Source of the DNA: Rhodoferax sp.
GTDB taxonomy: Bacteria; Pseudomonadota; Gammaproteobacteria; Burkholderiales; Burkholderiaceae_C
Reading direction: 5' to 3'
DNA: 64,000 nucleotides
NCBI RefSeq assembly: GCF_012927445.1
Contig: NZ_JABBPD010000004.1
Location: 62,001-126,000 of the forward strand
Shown: piece by piece, positions 19,691-28,754 of the stretch
Layout of the letters: every line of letters starts with the position of its first letter
Position numbering within the stretch: the stretch's first letter is position 1
Program-made: the position numbers and the translations under genes
Notes under the pieces: generated by a model
Told to the model about the DNA's origin: nothing
Seen by the model: only the letters and a program-made list of their open reading frames with translations
The model's database searches: none

Positions 19691-20143
19691 ATGAAACACA
19701 TTGCAATCGGACTTCTCAGCCTGGCAGCCGCTTTCGGCAACTTAAGCCACGCGCAAAATGCGCCACAGACGGATCTGCAACGCATCAAACTCTCGGCCGG
19801 CATGCACTTGATCGACACACAAGTGGCCGCATCCCCGGAACAACGATCCACCGGGCTGATGTTCCGCAAGGAGATGCCCCAGTCGGAAGGCATGTTGTTC
19901 GTCTTTGAACAAGCCACGACCCAGTGTTTCTGGATGAAAAACACGCTGCTACCCCTGACCGCCGCCTTTGTGGCGGACGATGGCACCATCGTCAACCTGG
20001 CCGATATGAAGCCGCAAACAACCGAATCACACTGCTCGGCGCAGCCGGTCCGTTACGTACTGGAAATGAACCAGGGCTGGTTCGGGAAAAAAGGCATCAA
20101 GGCCGGTTTCAAGCTGGCTGGCAAACCGTTTGAGACCCAATAA
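19691..20143 (+). CDS. DUF192 family exported protein
   Basis: A 150-residue protein with a signal peptide ending near NLSHAQ. The DUF192 core follows: EQRSTGLMFRKEMP, GMLFVFEQ, WMKNTLLPLTAAFV and RYVLEMNQGWFGKKGIKAG. The family is widespread and its biochemical role is unknown to me. The ATG at 19691 is chosen because the signal peptide begins there; the longer TTG frame at 19673 adds unrelated residues. Repeat copy J begins right after the stop codon. Confidence 0.88.
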   Translation: MKHIAIGLLSLAAAFGNLSHAQNAPQTDLQRIKLSAGMHLIDTQVAASPEQRSTGLMFRKEMPQSEGMLFVFEQATTQCFWMKNTLLPLTAAFVADDGTIVNLADMKPQTTESHCSAQPVRYVLEMNQGWFGKKGIKAGFKLAGKPFETQ

Positions 20144-20144
20144 C

Positions 20145-20196
20145 GCTATATTTTAGATAGCACATCCCGCTTCATTAACGCGGGTCAGAGGTCGAT
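20145..20196 (+). repeat. Dispersed repeat copy J (divergent), intergenic
   Basis: It starts with the inverted repeat GCTATATTTTAGATAGC, continues CACATCCCGCTTCATTAA, then CGCGGGTCAGAGG. The order and spacing match the other copies (stem, CTTGCGC-like stretch, GGGGGCTAGAGG-like core), with more substitutions. It begins 2 bp after the DUF192 stop codon. Confidence 0.55.
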
Positions 20197-20203
20197 AGAC
20201 ATA

Positions 20204-20230
20204 AAAAAGCAACCGTGAAGGTGGCTTTTT
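20204..20230. terminator. Bidirectional terminator between DUF192 gene and sodB
   Basis: An AAAAAGC-x-ACC / GGT-x-GCTTTTT hairpin with a 5-base loop and an A/T run on both sides. It lies 15 bp beyond the sodB stop codon and fits convergent termination. Confidence 0.75.
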
Positions 20231-20244
20231 GGATTCAAGCAAAC

Positions 20245-20826
20245 TTAGGCAAAGTTGGCTTCGGCAAAGCTCCAGTTCACCAGCTTTTCAAGGAAAGTCT
20301 CGACATACTTGGGACGCATGTTGCGGTAGTCGATGTAGTAAGCGTGTTCCCACACGTCAACCGTCAGCAGGGCCTTGTCAGCGGTGGTCAATGGCGTGCC
20401 AGCGGCACCCATGTTGACGAGGTCCACCGAACCGTCCGCCTTCTTGACCAGCCAAGTCCAGCCGGAACCGAAGTTGCCCACGGCCGACTTGACGAAGGCT
20501 TCCTTGAACGCGGCGTAGGTGCCCCACTTGGCGTTGATCGCGGCCGCCAGCGCGCCGGTAGGCTCGCCACCGCCGTTGGGCTTCATGCAGTTCCAGAAAA
20601 AGGTGTGGTTCCAGATTTGGGCCGAATTGTTGTAGATGCCACCAGTGGACTTCTTGATGATCTCTTCCAGCGTCATGGCCTCGAACTCGGTGCCCTTTTG
20701 CAGGTTATTGAGGTTGACCACATAAGCATTGTGGTGCTTGCCATGGTGATACTCCAGGGTTTCCTGAGAGCAGCTCGGGGCCAGGGCGTCAATCGCATAA
20801 GGCAGGGGGGGCAGAGTGTGTTCCAT
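20245..20826 (-). CDS. sodB: Superoxide dismutase, Fe type
   Basis: A 193-residue cytoplasmic enzyme that dismutates superoxide. The four metal ligands are visible: His in [13 protein letters not shown], His in NHTFFWNCM, and Asp and His in [25 protein letters not shown] and the [17 protein letters not shown] region are typical of Fe-SOD. A GAGGA ribosome site precedes the ATG. It is monocistronic. Confidence 0.96.
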   Translation of the reverse strand: MEHTLPPLPYAIDALAPSCSQETLEYHHGKHHNAYVVNLNNLQKGTEFEAMTLEEIIKKSTGGIYNNSAQIWNHTFFWNCMKPNGGGEPTGALAAAINAKWGTYAAFKEAFVKSAVGNFGSGWTWLVKKADGSVDLVNMGAAGTPLTTADKALLTVDVWEHAYYIDYRNMRPKYVETFLEKLVNWSFAEANFA

Positions 20827-20857
20827 GATGTCCTCGTGAGTTTGTTGTTTGGATCAG

Positions 20858-22225
20858 TTATTGTAGGAACTTTGCGTCAGTTGGAGGTGACACCGTCAAA
20901 TCAACCGTGCCGTCGGCAAGGGTGGCGCTCACCAACTGACCAACATGGGTTTGCCGCACGCTGGTGATGGTTTCGCCTTCAGCGCTGGTCAACCAGGCAT
21001 AGCCGCGCTGCAAGACCAAGGTCGGGTCCAGCAAGCCCAGCCGCAAGGCGGCCCGCTGCAGCCGCTCGTCCCGGCGGCTTAGCGTGCGCTGCATGGCGTC
21101 TGGCAAAGTGGTCTGCAGCTGTTGCAGATCCTGCTTTTTTTGCTTCAAAAAATGAAGTGACGAAGACTGCAACCGCTGCGCACTGGACGCCAACCGCAAA
21201 CGTTGCCGCCCCACCAGTCCGGAGGGTCGGCCCAAGCGGGAAGAGGTCAAGTCAAGCCGTTGACTTTGCTGGTCAAGGCGCCGCAACACAGCATCCTGCA
21301 AGCGCCGCGCCGCGCCATCGATCGCGCCCAGCCAGACCTCGCGCGGCTGCGCCACCAGCTCGGCCGCCGCCGTGGGCGTCGGTGCCCGCAGATCAGCGAC
21401 AAAATCGGCAATGGTGAAGTCGGTCTCGTGCCCGACACCGCAGACGATGGGCACCGGGCTTTGCACCAGCATGCGTGCCAGTTGCTCGTCATTGAAGGAC
21501 CATAAATCCTCCATCGAGCCGCCCCCGCGCACCAGCAAAATGACATCAATGACGGGCTCCGTGACAGCACCGTTCTTCTTGACTTTTTTAGTAAAATCAG
21601 GCTTCAGCCCCCGTCCTTCCTGCGTAAGCAGATATAAGTTTGATAGCGCCTTGATCAACTCAGCCGGCGCATTGGCGCCTTGAACCGCCGCCGGAGCAAT
21701 CACCACCGGGATGTTCGGCACGCGCCGCTGCAGGGCCGTCATCACATCATGCAAGGCGGCCGCACCGAGTGAGGTCACCACGCCAATGGCGCGCGGCATT
21801 AGCGGCAGCGCTCGTTTTCTGGCCGCCTCAAACAGGCCCTCCGCTTCCAGCTTGGCCTTGAGCTTGAGAAATTGCTCAAACAGCGCGCCCTGCCCGGCCC
21901 GACTCATGCTTTCCACAATGAGTTGCAGATCGCCGCGGGGCTCGTACACGCCCAGACGGCCGCGGACCTCGATCAGTTCGCCGTCGCGTGGTGAAAAATC
22001 CAGCAAAGTGGCGGCCCGGCGAAACATGGCACACCGAATCTGACCGCTTTCGTCTTTCAGGGAAAAGTAACAATGCCCACTGGACGCACGCGAGAAGCCC
22101 GAAATCTCGCCGCGCACGGCGACGGGATTGAACTTGGCCTCCAGCGCGTCAGCAATGGCGCGGCATAGCGCCCCAACTTGCCAGATTCTTGGCGCAAAGA
22201 CAGGTAATTTAAGCTCAGACATCAA
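20858..22225 (-). CDS. xseA: Exodeoxyribonuclease VII large subunit
   Basis: A 455-residue catalytic and ssDNA-binding subunit of ExoVII. The N-terminal OB-fold spans about 10-110 (VRGEISGFSRASSGHCYFSLKD). The nuclease domain contains IGVVTSLGAAALHDV, then LLVRGGGSMEDLWSFNDEQLAR and CGVGHETDFTIADFVADLRAPTP (each under 20 residues in its conserved core). A long C-terminal coiled-coil region follows. Between RRVPNIPVVIAPAAVQGAN and LLVRGGG the protein has about 25 unusual residues (SNLYLLTQEGRGLKPDFT then Lys-rich). These are encoded by repeat copy H, an in-frame insertion. The small subunit xseB is not adjacent. Confidence 0.95.
   Translation of the reverse strand: MMSELKLPVFAPRIWQVGALCRAIADALEAKFNPVAVRGEISGFSRASSGHCYFSLKDESGQIRCAMFRRAATLLDFSPRDGELIEVRGRLGVYEPRGDLQLIVESMSRAGQGALFEQFLKLKAKLEAEGLFEAARKRALPLMPRAIGVVTSLGAAALHDVMTALQRRVPNIPVVIAPAAVQGANAPAELIKALSNLYLLTQEGRGLKPDFTKKVKKNGAVTEPVIDVILLVRGGGSMEDLWSFNDEQLARMLVQSPVPIVCGVGHETDFTIADFVADLRAPTPTAAAELVAQPREVWLGAIDGAARRLQDAVLRRLDQQSQRLDLTSSRLGRPSGLVGRQRLRLASSAQRLQSSSLHFLKQKKQDLQQLQTTLPDAMQRTLSRRDERLQRAALRLGLLDPTLVLQRGYAWLTSAEGETITSVRQTHVGQLVSATLADGTVDLTVSPPTDAKFLQ
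21591..21647 (-). repeat. Dispersed repeat copy H, inside xseA
   Basis: On the minus strand it reads GCTATCAAACTTATATC, then TGCTTACGCAGG, then GGACGGGGGCTGAAGCC and GATTTTACT. This follows the same order as the intergenic copies. It is in the sense direction of xseA and encodes the peptide segment SNLYLLTQEGRGLKPDFT, which I do not recall from other XseA proteins. Confidence 0.7.
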
Positions 22226-22325
22226 TAAAAACGGGGGTTCCAGCAGGATTGAGGGATTGAATTCTCCACAGCCGCATCATTCCACACGCTTGATGAGAAC
22301 TGGCGGGTGAACGCTTGAGAGCAAG

Positions 22326-22496
22326 ATGCAAGCCTTTGATTTAATTGATTTTTTCACTGCCTATTTTGTCATCAGTCCGTCACAAGGCAAGCCCGGCGCG
22401 GCTTGGCGCTACTTCTCCGACTACTTGCTCACAAAGTTATCCACAGATTTTGTGGATGACGAGCCATTGAATAACGCCGGCGAAAAATTCACCTAA
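22326..22496 (+). CDS. Small hypothetical protein, 56 residues
   Basis: A short frame starting MQAFDLIDFFTAYFVISP, running through GKPGAAWRYFSDYLLTKL and ending GEKFT. Codon use looks coding (G/C-rich third positions in the middle) and a GAGAGC stretch lies just upstream of the ATG. No family is recognised. It contains a perfect DnaA-box sequence (TTATCCACA) and an inverted partner within its codons. It sits alone between the divergent xseA and exbB. It may be a real small protein or a chance frame. Confidence 0.4.
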   Translation: MQAFDLIDFFTAYFVISPSQGKPGAAWRYFSDYLLTKLSTDFVDDEPLNNAGEKFT

Positions 22497-22571
22497 CCAC
22501 GCGTATCGCGTCAAACAAAACAGGTGCGTGGGCCATAATTGCGCGGCATTTCATCTGCGCGGAGATTCCAT

Positions 22572-23201
22572 TTGTTTTCAATCATACAAGCCGCAGGCTG
22601 GCCGATCTGGCCACTGGTTGCCTGCTCTATCCTGGCTTTGGCACTCGTCATTGAGCGCTTTATCAGCCTCAAGACCGTCAAAATAGCGCCACCTAAATTA
22701 CTGGAAGAGGTGCTCACTGTTGCGCGCACCTCGGTGCCAGGGCCCGATGTGGTGACCCAACTGGAGCAAAACTCCGCCTTGGGCGAGGTGCTGGCCAGTG
22801 GTTTTCGGGCTCTCAACACCAACCCGCGCTGCAGCGAAGACGAGCTTCGTTCCTCCATGGAAGGCGCGGGCCGCATGGTCGCGCACCGGCTGGAACGCTA
22901 CTTGAGCGCGCTGGCGACCATCGCTTCGGCGGCGCCGCTGATGGGCTTGTTTGGCACGGTGATCGGCATGATCGAGATTTTTGGTTCGCAAACCTCGGCC
23001 GGCAGCGCCACGGGCGGTAACCCGGCGCAATTGGCGCATGGCATCTCGATTGCCTTGTACAACACCGCCTTTGGCCTGATTGTGGCGATTCCGTCGTTGA
23101 TTTTCTGGCGCTACTTTCGGGCCCGGGTTGACGAGTACCTGTTGACCCTGGAACTGGCCTCCGAGCGGCTGGCGCGGCACCTCAACACCTTGCGAAAATG
23201 A
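22572..23201 (+). CDS. exbB: ExbB/TolQ-family proton channel subunit
   Basis: About 209 residues starting at TTG, with a GGAGA ribosome site seven bases upstream; an upstream in-frame start at 22539 lacks one. Three membrane helices are visible: WPLVACSILALALVIERF, the conserved IASAAPLMGLFGTVIGMIEI segment, and LIVAIPSLIFWRYF. The second and third line the proton path. With ExbD it energises TonB-dependent outer-membrane transport. Either ExbB or TolQ is possible, but the neighbours favour ExbB. Confidence 0.88.
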   Translation: MFSIIQAAGWPIWPLVACSILALALVIERFISLKTVKIAPPKLLEEVLTVARTSVPGPDVVTQLEQNSALGEVLASGFRALNTNPRCSEDELRSSMEGAGRMVAHRLERYLSALATIASAAPLMGLFGTVIGMIEIFGSQTSAGSATGGNPAQLAHGISIALYNTAFGLIVAIPSLIFWRYFRARVDEYLLTLELASERLARHLNTLRK

Positions 23202-23283
23202 TGACGCTGCATGCTTGCCGCTTGACCTGCTGTGCCCCCCGGGGCGGCGTGTCTGCCTTCGGACAAGCCGGCGGAGGTCAGCC

Positions 23284-23712
23284 ATGAATTTCCGACACCG
23301 GGTGCGTGAAGAGCCCGAAATCAACCTGATTCCGTTCATCGACGTGCTGCTGGTGGTGCTGATTTTTCTGATGCTGTCCACCACCTACAGCAAGTTCACC
23401 GAGCTGCAACTCACGCTGCCCGTGGCCGATACTGACGCGCAGCGCGACTATCCGAAAGAAGTGCTGGTCACCGTGACCAGCGACGGCGCCTATGCCGTCA
23501 ACAAGGTGCCAGTGGCGGGTCGCAGCCTGGATGCGCTCGCCGCCGCGCTGCTGGACGGTGCCAAGGCGGGCAAGGAATCGGTGGTGATCATCAGTGCCGA
23601 TGCCAGCGCCAAGCACCAGGCCGTGGTCACCGTGATGGAAGCCGCCCGCCGTTCCGGCCTGTCCCAAATCACCTTTGCCACCCAGTCCTCGACCTCAACC
23701 GGGGCCAAGTAA
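23284..23712 (+). CDS. exbD: ExbD/TolR-family biopolymer transport protein
   Basis: A 142-residue protein with a short cytoplasmic N-terminus, one membrane helix and a periplasmic domain. The essential membrane Asp is in [17 protein letters not shown]. The periplasmic part contains [14 protein letters not shown] and [22 protein letters not shown] ribosome site precedes the ATG. The 82 bp separating it from exbB carry no other feature. lpxK starts 4 bp after its stop, so they form an operon. Confidence 0.9.
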   Translation: MNFRHRVREEPEINLIPFIDVLLVVLIFLMLSTTYSKFTELQLTLPVADTDAQRDYPKEVLVTVTSDGAYAVNKVPVAGRSLDALAAALLDGAKAGKESVVIISADASAKHQAVVTVMEAARRSGLSQITFATQSSTSTGAK

Positions 23713-23716
23713 CCCC

Positions 23717-24775
23717 ATGACCGAGGCCACGCAGCCGCCGGCGTTGCAGCGCCTACTGACCCGCGCCTGGACGCATCGGGGGCTGCTGGCCCGGCTCTTG
23801 TGGCCGCTCGCGCTGCTGTTTGGCGCACTGGCGGCGCTTCGGCGCGCGCTGTACCGGGCCGGCTGGCTCCAAGTTCAGCGTGTCCCCGCCGTGGTGATCG
23901 TGGTCGGCAATGTGGTCGCTGGCGGCGCGGGCAAGACGCCGGTCGTGATGGCGCTGGTACGGCACCTGCAGGCGCGGGGTGTCAGTGTGGGCGTGATCTC
24001 GCGCGGCTACGGTCGTCAGGCCACCGACTGCCGCGAAGTGCGGGCGGACAGCCCGATTGCAGAGGTGGGGGATGAGCCCGCCCTGATCCAGCGCGCCACC
24101 GCCGTGCCTGTTTTTGTCGCGGCCCGGCGTGTTGACGCCGCGCGAGCGCTGCTGGCCCGCTACCCGGACACCCAGGTCATCCTCTGCGACGATGGTCTGC
24201 AGCACCTGGGTCTGCACCGCGACCTGGAGATTTGTGTTTTTGACGACCGCGGCACGGGCAACGGTTATTTGCTGCCGGCCGGGCCGCTGCGCGAACCGTG
24301 GCCGCGCCCGGCTGACCTGGTACTGCACACCGGCGCCCACCCGGCGTTTGCCGGCTTCACCGCCCAACGCACACTGGCCCGGCACGCGCTGCGGGCCGAT
24401 GGCCGCCAGCTTGCACTGGCCGAACTGCTGTTTGACGGCGCGAAACCGCTGCTGGCCGTGGCCGCCATCGCCAAGCCGGAAGACTTCTTCACCATGCTGC
24501 GCGCGCAGGGTCTGCCGCTGGCACGCACCATCGCGCTGCCAGATCACTATGATTTCAATAGCTGGTTATGCAATGAATACGGGGGCTACAGCGTTATTTG
24601 TACTGAAAAAGACGCGGTCAAGCTGTGGCAGCATCTGCCGGACGCACTGGCAGTACCACTGATCTTCACCCCGGAACCAGCCTTCTTGACCCAGTTCGAC
24701 GCCCTGCTGTCACGGCTGCTGCTCACTCCACAAAACCCAACGCTATCATCTCCCCATGGACACACGACTACTTGA
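23717..24775 (+). CDS. lpxK: Tetraacyldisaccharide 4'-kinase LpxK
   Basis: A 352-residue membrane-associated kinase that phosphorylates the lipid A disaccharide. The P-loop reads [14 protein letters not shown] near residue 75, followed by the VISRGYGR motif and [15 protein letters not shown]. An N-terminal hydrophobic helix docks it to the inner membrane. Near the C-terminus, [19 protein letters not shown] precedes KDAVKL. This part is coded by repeat copy G and differs from the usual short linker before TEKDAVK. It overlaps the next gene by 20 bp. Confidence 0.95.
   Translation: MTEATQPPALQRLLTRAWTHRGLLARLLWPLALLFGALAALRRALYRAGWLQVQRVPAVVIVVGNVVAGGAGKTPVVMALVRHLQARGVSVGVISRGYGRQATDCREVRADSPIAEVGDEPALIQRATAVPVFVAARRVDAARALLARYPDTQVILCDDGLQHLGLHRDLEICVFDDRGTGNGYLLPAGPLREPWPRPADLVLHTGAHPAFAGFTAQRTLARHALRADGRQLALAELLFDGAKPLLAVAAIAKPEDFFTMLRAQGLPLARTIALPDHYDFNSWLCNEYGGYSVICTEKDAVKLWQHLPDALAVPLIFTPEPAFLTQFDALLSRLLLTPQNPTLSSPHGHTTT
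24547..24600 (+). repeat. Dispersed repeat copy G, inside lpxK
   Basis: It reads CTATGATTTCAATAGC, then a TTATGC stretch, then ATACGGGGGCTACAGC and GTTATTTG. This is the family's stem, spacer, GGGGGCTA core and T-rich end. It lies in the sense direction and is translated in frame into about 18 residues of LpxK. Confidence 0.6.
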
Positions 24776-24938
24776 ACTGCTGGTTTGCCCGGTCACCAAA
24801 GGCCCTCTGGAATATGACCGCGAAAAGCAGGAATTAACCTCCCGCAGCGCGCGCCTGGCCTACCCGGTGCGCGACGGCATCCCCATCCTGCTGGAGAGCG
24901 AGGCGCGCACGCTCACGGACGAGGAACTCGGGCTTTGA
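24756..24938 (+). CDS. Trm112/UPF0434 (YcaR-like) small protein
   Basis: A 60-residue protein beginning [18 protein letters not shown], with a [11 protein letters not shown] motif. This is the Trm112-like zinc-ribbon fold of the UPF0434 family, although only one Cys is kept. It sits between lpxK and kdsB as in many proteobacteria. The start overlaps the lpxK end by 20 bp and the stop overlaps the kdsB start by 4 bp. The precise role is unclear. Confidence 0.9.
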   Translation: MDTRLLELLVCPVTKGPLEYDREKQELTSRSARLAYPVRDGIPILLESEARTLTDEELGL

Positions 24939-25690
24939 GTTTCACGGTTCTGATTCCGGCCCGGCTGGCCTCCACCCGGCTGCCCAACAAGCCGCTGGCG
25001 GACATTGGCGGCGCGCCCATGGTGGTGCGGGTGGCCCAGCGGGTCATGTCGATCAGCGTCCCCGCTGGCAAGGTCCGGGTCGTGGTGGCGGCCGACAGCC
25101 CTGAAATCATCACCGCCTGCCAGGCCCATGGCATTGAAGCGGTACTGACCCGCACCGAGCACCCCTCGGGCAGCGACCGGCTGGCCGAGGGGTGCCAGTT
25201 GCTGGGTCTCGCCGACGATGAAATCGTGGTGAATGTCCAGGGCGATGAGCCGCTGATTGATCCTTTGCTGGTGGGTGCCGTCGCCCAATTGCTCAGCCAG
25301 CAGCCGCAAGCCAGCATGAGCACGGCGGCGCACGCCATCGACAACTGGGCGGATTTCACCAACCCCAATGTCGTCAAAGTGGTGCTCGATGCCAAAGGGC
25401 TGGCGCTCTACTTCAGTCGCGCGCCGATTCCGCATGGACGGGATCAACCCGGCGTCCTGCCAACCCCGGCGCCGTTGCGCCACATTGGCATTTATGGCTA
25501 CCGAGTGGGATTTTTGCGTCAGTTCCCGAGCTTGCCGCAGGCCCCAATCGAGACCACGGAATCACTGGAACAGCTGCGCGCCATGTGGCATGGCCACCGA
25601 ATTGCGGTCCACATCGCCCAGCATGCGCCCGGCCCCGGCGTCGACACACCGGAAGACTTGGAACGGGTGCGCCGACTGTTCAACGCCTGA
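24935..25690 (+). CDS. kdsB: CMP-KDO synthetase (3-deoxy-manno-octulosonate cytidylyltransferase)
   Basis: A 251-residue cytidylyltransferase that activates KDO for lipopolysaccharide inner-core synthesis. Motifs include [19 protein letters not shown] at the N-terminus, [23 protein letters not shown] (metal/sugar site) and [12 protein letters not shown]. It starts at TTG on a TTGA overlap with the upstream gene, consistent with coupling. The genomic position between lipid A kinase and adk is typical. Confidence 0.96.
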   Translation: MSFTVLIPARLASTRLPNKPLADIGGAPMVVRVAQRVMSISVPAGKVRVVVAADSPEIITACQAHGIEAVLTRTEHPSGSDRLAEGCQLLGLADDEIVVNVQGDEPLIDPLLVGAVAQLLSQQPQASMSTAAHAIDNWADFTNPNVVKVVLDAKGLALYFSRAPIPHGRDQPGVLPTPAPLRHIGIYGYRVGFLRQFPSLPQAPIETTESLEQLRAMWHGHRIAVHIAQHAPGPGVDTPEDLERVRRLFNA

Positions 25691-25791
25691 GTGGCGGCGA
25701 ATGTAAGCCAGCCAGAAGCTGTTGCATGCTATTCTCGAAATAAACGAAGTATTGCCATTGGCTTGGACAAAGCCACGGCAATGCTGTCTGA

Positions 25792-26472
<681 letters not shown>

Positions 26473-27495
26473 TCAAGGCAATAACGCCAGCATCAACGCC
26501 ACCCGCGCCTTCACCGGCGACAACCCCTGCGAATCGGGAAATGTGCGGCCCAACCCGGGCAACACGCGCCCGAAGGGGCAACGGGTGGCCAGTACGACTT
26601 TCACGCCCGCCGTCTGCGCCCTGATCAAGGCCGCTTCCAGATCGCGATGCACCGTGCCGTTGCCGGTGGCGGCCACGACCAGCCCACGCACCGGTTGCGC
26701 ATCCTGTGGTCCGCCCACTGGCAGAGTCGGGCAGACCGGGGCAACCAGCGCATCCACCAGGGCACCGTTGGCGCCGGCATAGTTCATCACGATTTCCACG
26801 CGCGGCCAGCAGCTTACATTTGCTATTAATTCAATAGCAACTTGCTCACTATCGACGGGGGCTAGAGGCCAATTTCTTACCAATCTAACGCCGCCTTCCT
26901 CCACATAGCCTAAAGGCCCCGCGTCGCCGGAATTGAAAGCATCGAGCCGGTAAGGATGCACCTTTTGCACCGCCACCGCCCCATGCAGGGTGCCGGCACA
27001 GACCACCACCACGCCGCACGCGCCGGGCGTGATCGCCACCGCCACGGCGTCCATCACATTCTGGGGACCATCCGGCGCCGCGCTGGAAGCCGGCCGCATG
27101 GCGCAGGTCAACACCACCGGTTTGCGCGCCAGCAGCACTACCGGTAGCACGGCATACAAAAAATACGCCGTTTCTTCCAGCGTATCGGTGCCGTGTGTGA
27201 TGACGACGCCCTGCACGTCAGGCTGCGTCAGGTGGTGCTGCACCCGCAGAGCCAGCTGCTGCCACACCGAAAAACTCATGTCCTTGCTGTCAATTTGGGC
27301 AACCTGTTCGCTCAGCAGCGAGCGCCCGGCCAGCACTTTCGACAGGCCGGGAATAGCGTCCAGCAATTGGCTCACGCCCACCTGGGCGGCCGTGTAGCCA
27401 AGGTTGTCGGACGCGCTGGGCGCCGTGCCGGCAATCGTTCCCCCGGTCCCCAAAACAACAACTTTTTCAAACAGATCGGTCGACGTCACTTGCAT
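26473..27495 (-). CDS. ansA: L-asparaginase, type I/II family
   Basis: A 340-residue amidohydrolase converting asparagine to aspartate and ammonia. The first catalytic Thr is in VVLGTGGTIAG and the second in VVITHGTDTLEETAYFL. No signal peptide is visible, suggesting a cytoplasmic enzyme. About 22 residues (core LAPVDSEQVAIELIAN) before WPRVEIVMNYAGA are encoded by repeat copy A read antisense. The start lies 93 bp from the divergent lexA start, and two LexA-like boxes lie between them, one only 11 bp from this ATG. No ribosome site is obvious. Confidence 0.92.
   Translation of the reverse strand: MQVTSTDLFEKVVVLGTGGTIAGTAPSASDNLGYTAAQVGVSQLLDAIPGLSKVLAGRSLLSEQVAQIDSKDMSFSVWQQLALRVQHHLTQPDVQGVVITHGTDTLEETAYFLYAVLPVVLLARKPVVLTCAMRPASSAAPDGPQNVMDAVAVAITPGACGVVVVCAGTLHGAVAVQKVHPYRLDAFNSGDAGPLGYVEEGGVRLVRNWPLAPVDSEQVAIELIANVSCWPRVEIVMNYAGANGALVDALVAPVCPTLPVGGPQDAQPVRGLVVAATGNGTVHRDLEAALIRAQTAGVKVVLATRCPFGRVLPGLGRTFPDSQGLSPVKARVALMLALLP
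26822..26876 (+). repeat. Dispersed repeat copy A, inside ansA (antisense)
   Basis: A well-preserved copy: perfect inverted repeat GCTATT-AATTC-AATAGC, then ACTTGCTCACTATCG, then ACGGGGGCTAGAGGCC and AATTT. It is oriented opposite to ansA. The asparaginase frame runs through it without a stop. Confidence 0.85.
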
Positions 27496-27506
27496 AGTTT
27501 TATAAA

Positions 27507-27522
27507 CTGGTTAAAAATACAG
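27507..27522. promoter_or_regulatory. LexA box 1
   Basis: CTGG-N8-ACAG, one substitution from the CTGT-N8-ACAG SOS box, with an AT-rich centre. It lies 66 bp upstream of lexA and 11 bp upstream of the ansA start on the other strand. Confidence 0.7.
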
Positions 27523-27525
27523 TTA

Positions 27526-27541
27526 CTGGATATCAAGACAG
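27526..27541. promoter_or_regulatory. LexA box 2
   Basis: A second CTGG-N8-ACAG, 19 bp downstream of the first (start to start), 47 bp upstream of lexA. Tandem boxes before lexA are the usual autoregulatory arrangement. Confidence 0.7.
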
Positions 27542-27588
27542 TGTGTATAGACCAACAGTAAGACCTACTGAACTTTGAAGGAGTTGTC

Positions 27589-28263
27589 ATGCTTGAAAGC
27601 CCCAAACTCACCGCCCGCCAGCAACAGATTCTGGAGCTCATCCAGAGCGCCATTACACGCACCGGCGCCCCGCCGACCCGGGCCGAGATCGCCTCCGAAT
27701 TGGGTTTCAAATCCGCCAACGCGGCCGAAGAGCACTTGCAGGCCCTGGCGCGCAAAGGCGTGATTGAACTGGTCAGCGGCACGTCGCGCGGGATCCGCCT
27801 CAAAAGTGACACGCTCCGCTCCATCAATGAATCCCGTAACAAGCAATTCTCCCTTTCGAGTCCGAGTCTGAACCAGCTGACGTTGCCGTTGATTGGACGG
27901 GTCGCCGCCGGCTCCCCCATTCTCGCGCAAGAGCACATTGAGCAGACCTATTTCCTGGAGAACAGTCTCTTCCAGCAAAGGCCTGACTATCTGCTCAAGG
28001 TGCGCGGCATGTCCATGCGTGACGCGGGCATCATGGACGGCGACTTGCTAGCGGTGCAGTCCACCAAAGAGGCCAAGAATGGCCAGATTGTGGTAGCGCG
28101 CCTGGGCGATGAAGTAACGGTTAAACGCTTTCGGCGCAACAAAAACGTGATTGAGCTGCATCCCGAAAATCCCGACTACCAGACCATCGTGGTGGAACCC
28201 GGTGAACCGTTTGAAATTGAGGGGCTTGCCGTTGGCCTCATTCGCAACACCATGCTGATGTAG
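27589..28263 (+). CDS. lexA: SOS repressor LexA
   Basis: A 224-residue repressor with an N-terminal winged helix ([16 protein letters not shown] then [17 protein letters not shown]). The self-cleavage site is Ala-Gly in [11 protein letters not shown]. The catalytic Ser is in [13 protein letters not shown] and the Lys in VTVKRFRR. RecA filaments stimulate its autocleavage after DNA damage. An AAGGAG ribosome site precedes the ATG, and two LexA boxes upstream indicate autorepression. A small gene of unknown function follows 20 bp downstream. Confidence 0.97.
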   Translation: MLESPKLTARQQQILELIQSAITRTGAPPTRAEIASELGFKSANAAEEHLQALARKGVIELVSGTSRGIRLKSDTLRSINESRNKQFSLSSPSLNQLTLPLIGRVAAGSPILAQEHIEQTYFLENSLFQQRPDYLLKVRGMSMRDAGIMDGDLLAVQSTKEAKNGQIVVARLGDEVTVKRFRRNKNVIELHPENPDYQTIVVEPGEPFEIEGLAVGLIRNTMLM

Positions 28264-28283
28264 ACGCAGATTAAAGGCTTCAA

Positions 28284-28601
28284 ATGAACACGACTCCATT
28301 TGTGATTCCCGGCGTTTTGGCCCCCTTGCAAGGCTTGTGGCGCTGGCTCATGCCGACCCCAGCACAAAGCAGAATGGCCCATGAATTTGCCATCAGTTCC
28401 GCAGCCCACACCAGCCTGCATGCACGGGACGCGCTTCAGAATTTCTCCCGTATTTCAGTACACCGGCCGCTGCGAATCGTACGGATTCTGGACGCCGACC
28501 AGCCCCCCTCGCAGGTCGGGCGCATGGTGATCTCGGGACGGATGGCCGATGTCTGTGCCGAACTGGACCGCCTGGCGGCGCGTGAAGCGGCATTTCACTG
28601 A
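28284..28601 (+). CDS. Hypothetical protein, 105 residues, downstream of lexA
   Basis: No family is recognised. It starts MNTTPFVIPGVLAPLQGLW and has a C-terminal part VGRMVISGRMADVCAELDRL that looks like a folded amphipathic unit. It begins 20 bp after lexA on the same strand and could be co-transcribed, which would place it under SOS control. Codon use matches the neighbours. No signal peptide or membrane helix is evident. Confidence 0.65.
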   Translation: MNTTPFVIPGVLAPLQGLWRWLMPTPAQSRMAHEFAISSAAHTSLHARDALQNFSRISVHRPLRIVRILDADQPPSQVGRMVISGRMADVCAELDRLAAREAAFH

Positions 28602-28754
28602 CCCATTCCACTCGCCAGCTGAGGCACCGGGCAGTTCCTCAGGCAGCCTAACGGGACGCGCTCGCCACTTGTGCGCAGTTTTTACAATCCGTAACGCTGT
28701 GAAGAAAACCCCGATTCCAAGAACACGGCCATTGGCAAGGCACAATGACATCAT

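Noticed and set aside
19142-19706. Two minus-strand frames across the Ala/Lys gene
   Set aside because: The repeats of the sense gene give Ala-, Gly- and Ser-rich antisense frames. The sense frame has the signal peptide, ribosome site and terminator.
22438-22459. Candidate replication origin
   Set aside because: Only one perfect and one near DnaA box, with no AT-rich unwinding region and no dnaA, dnaN or gidA nearby.
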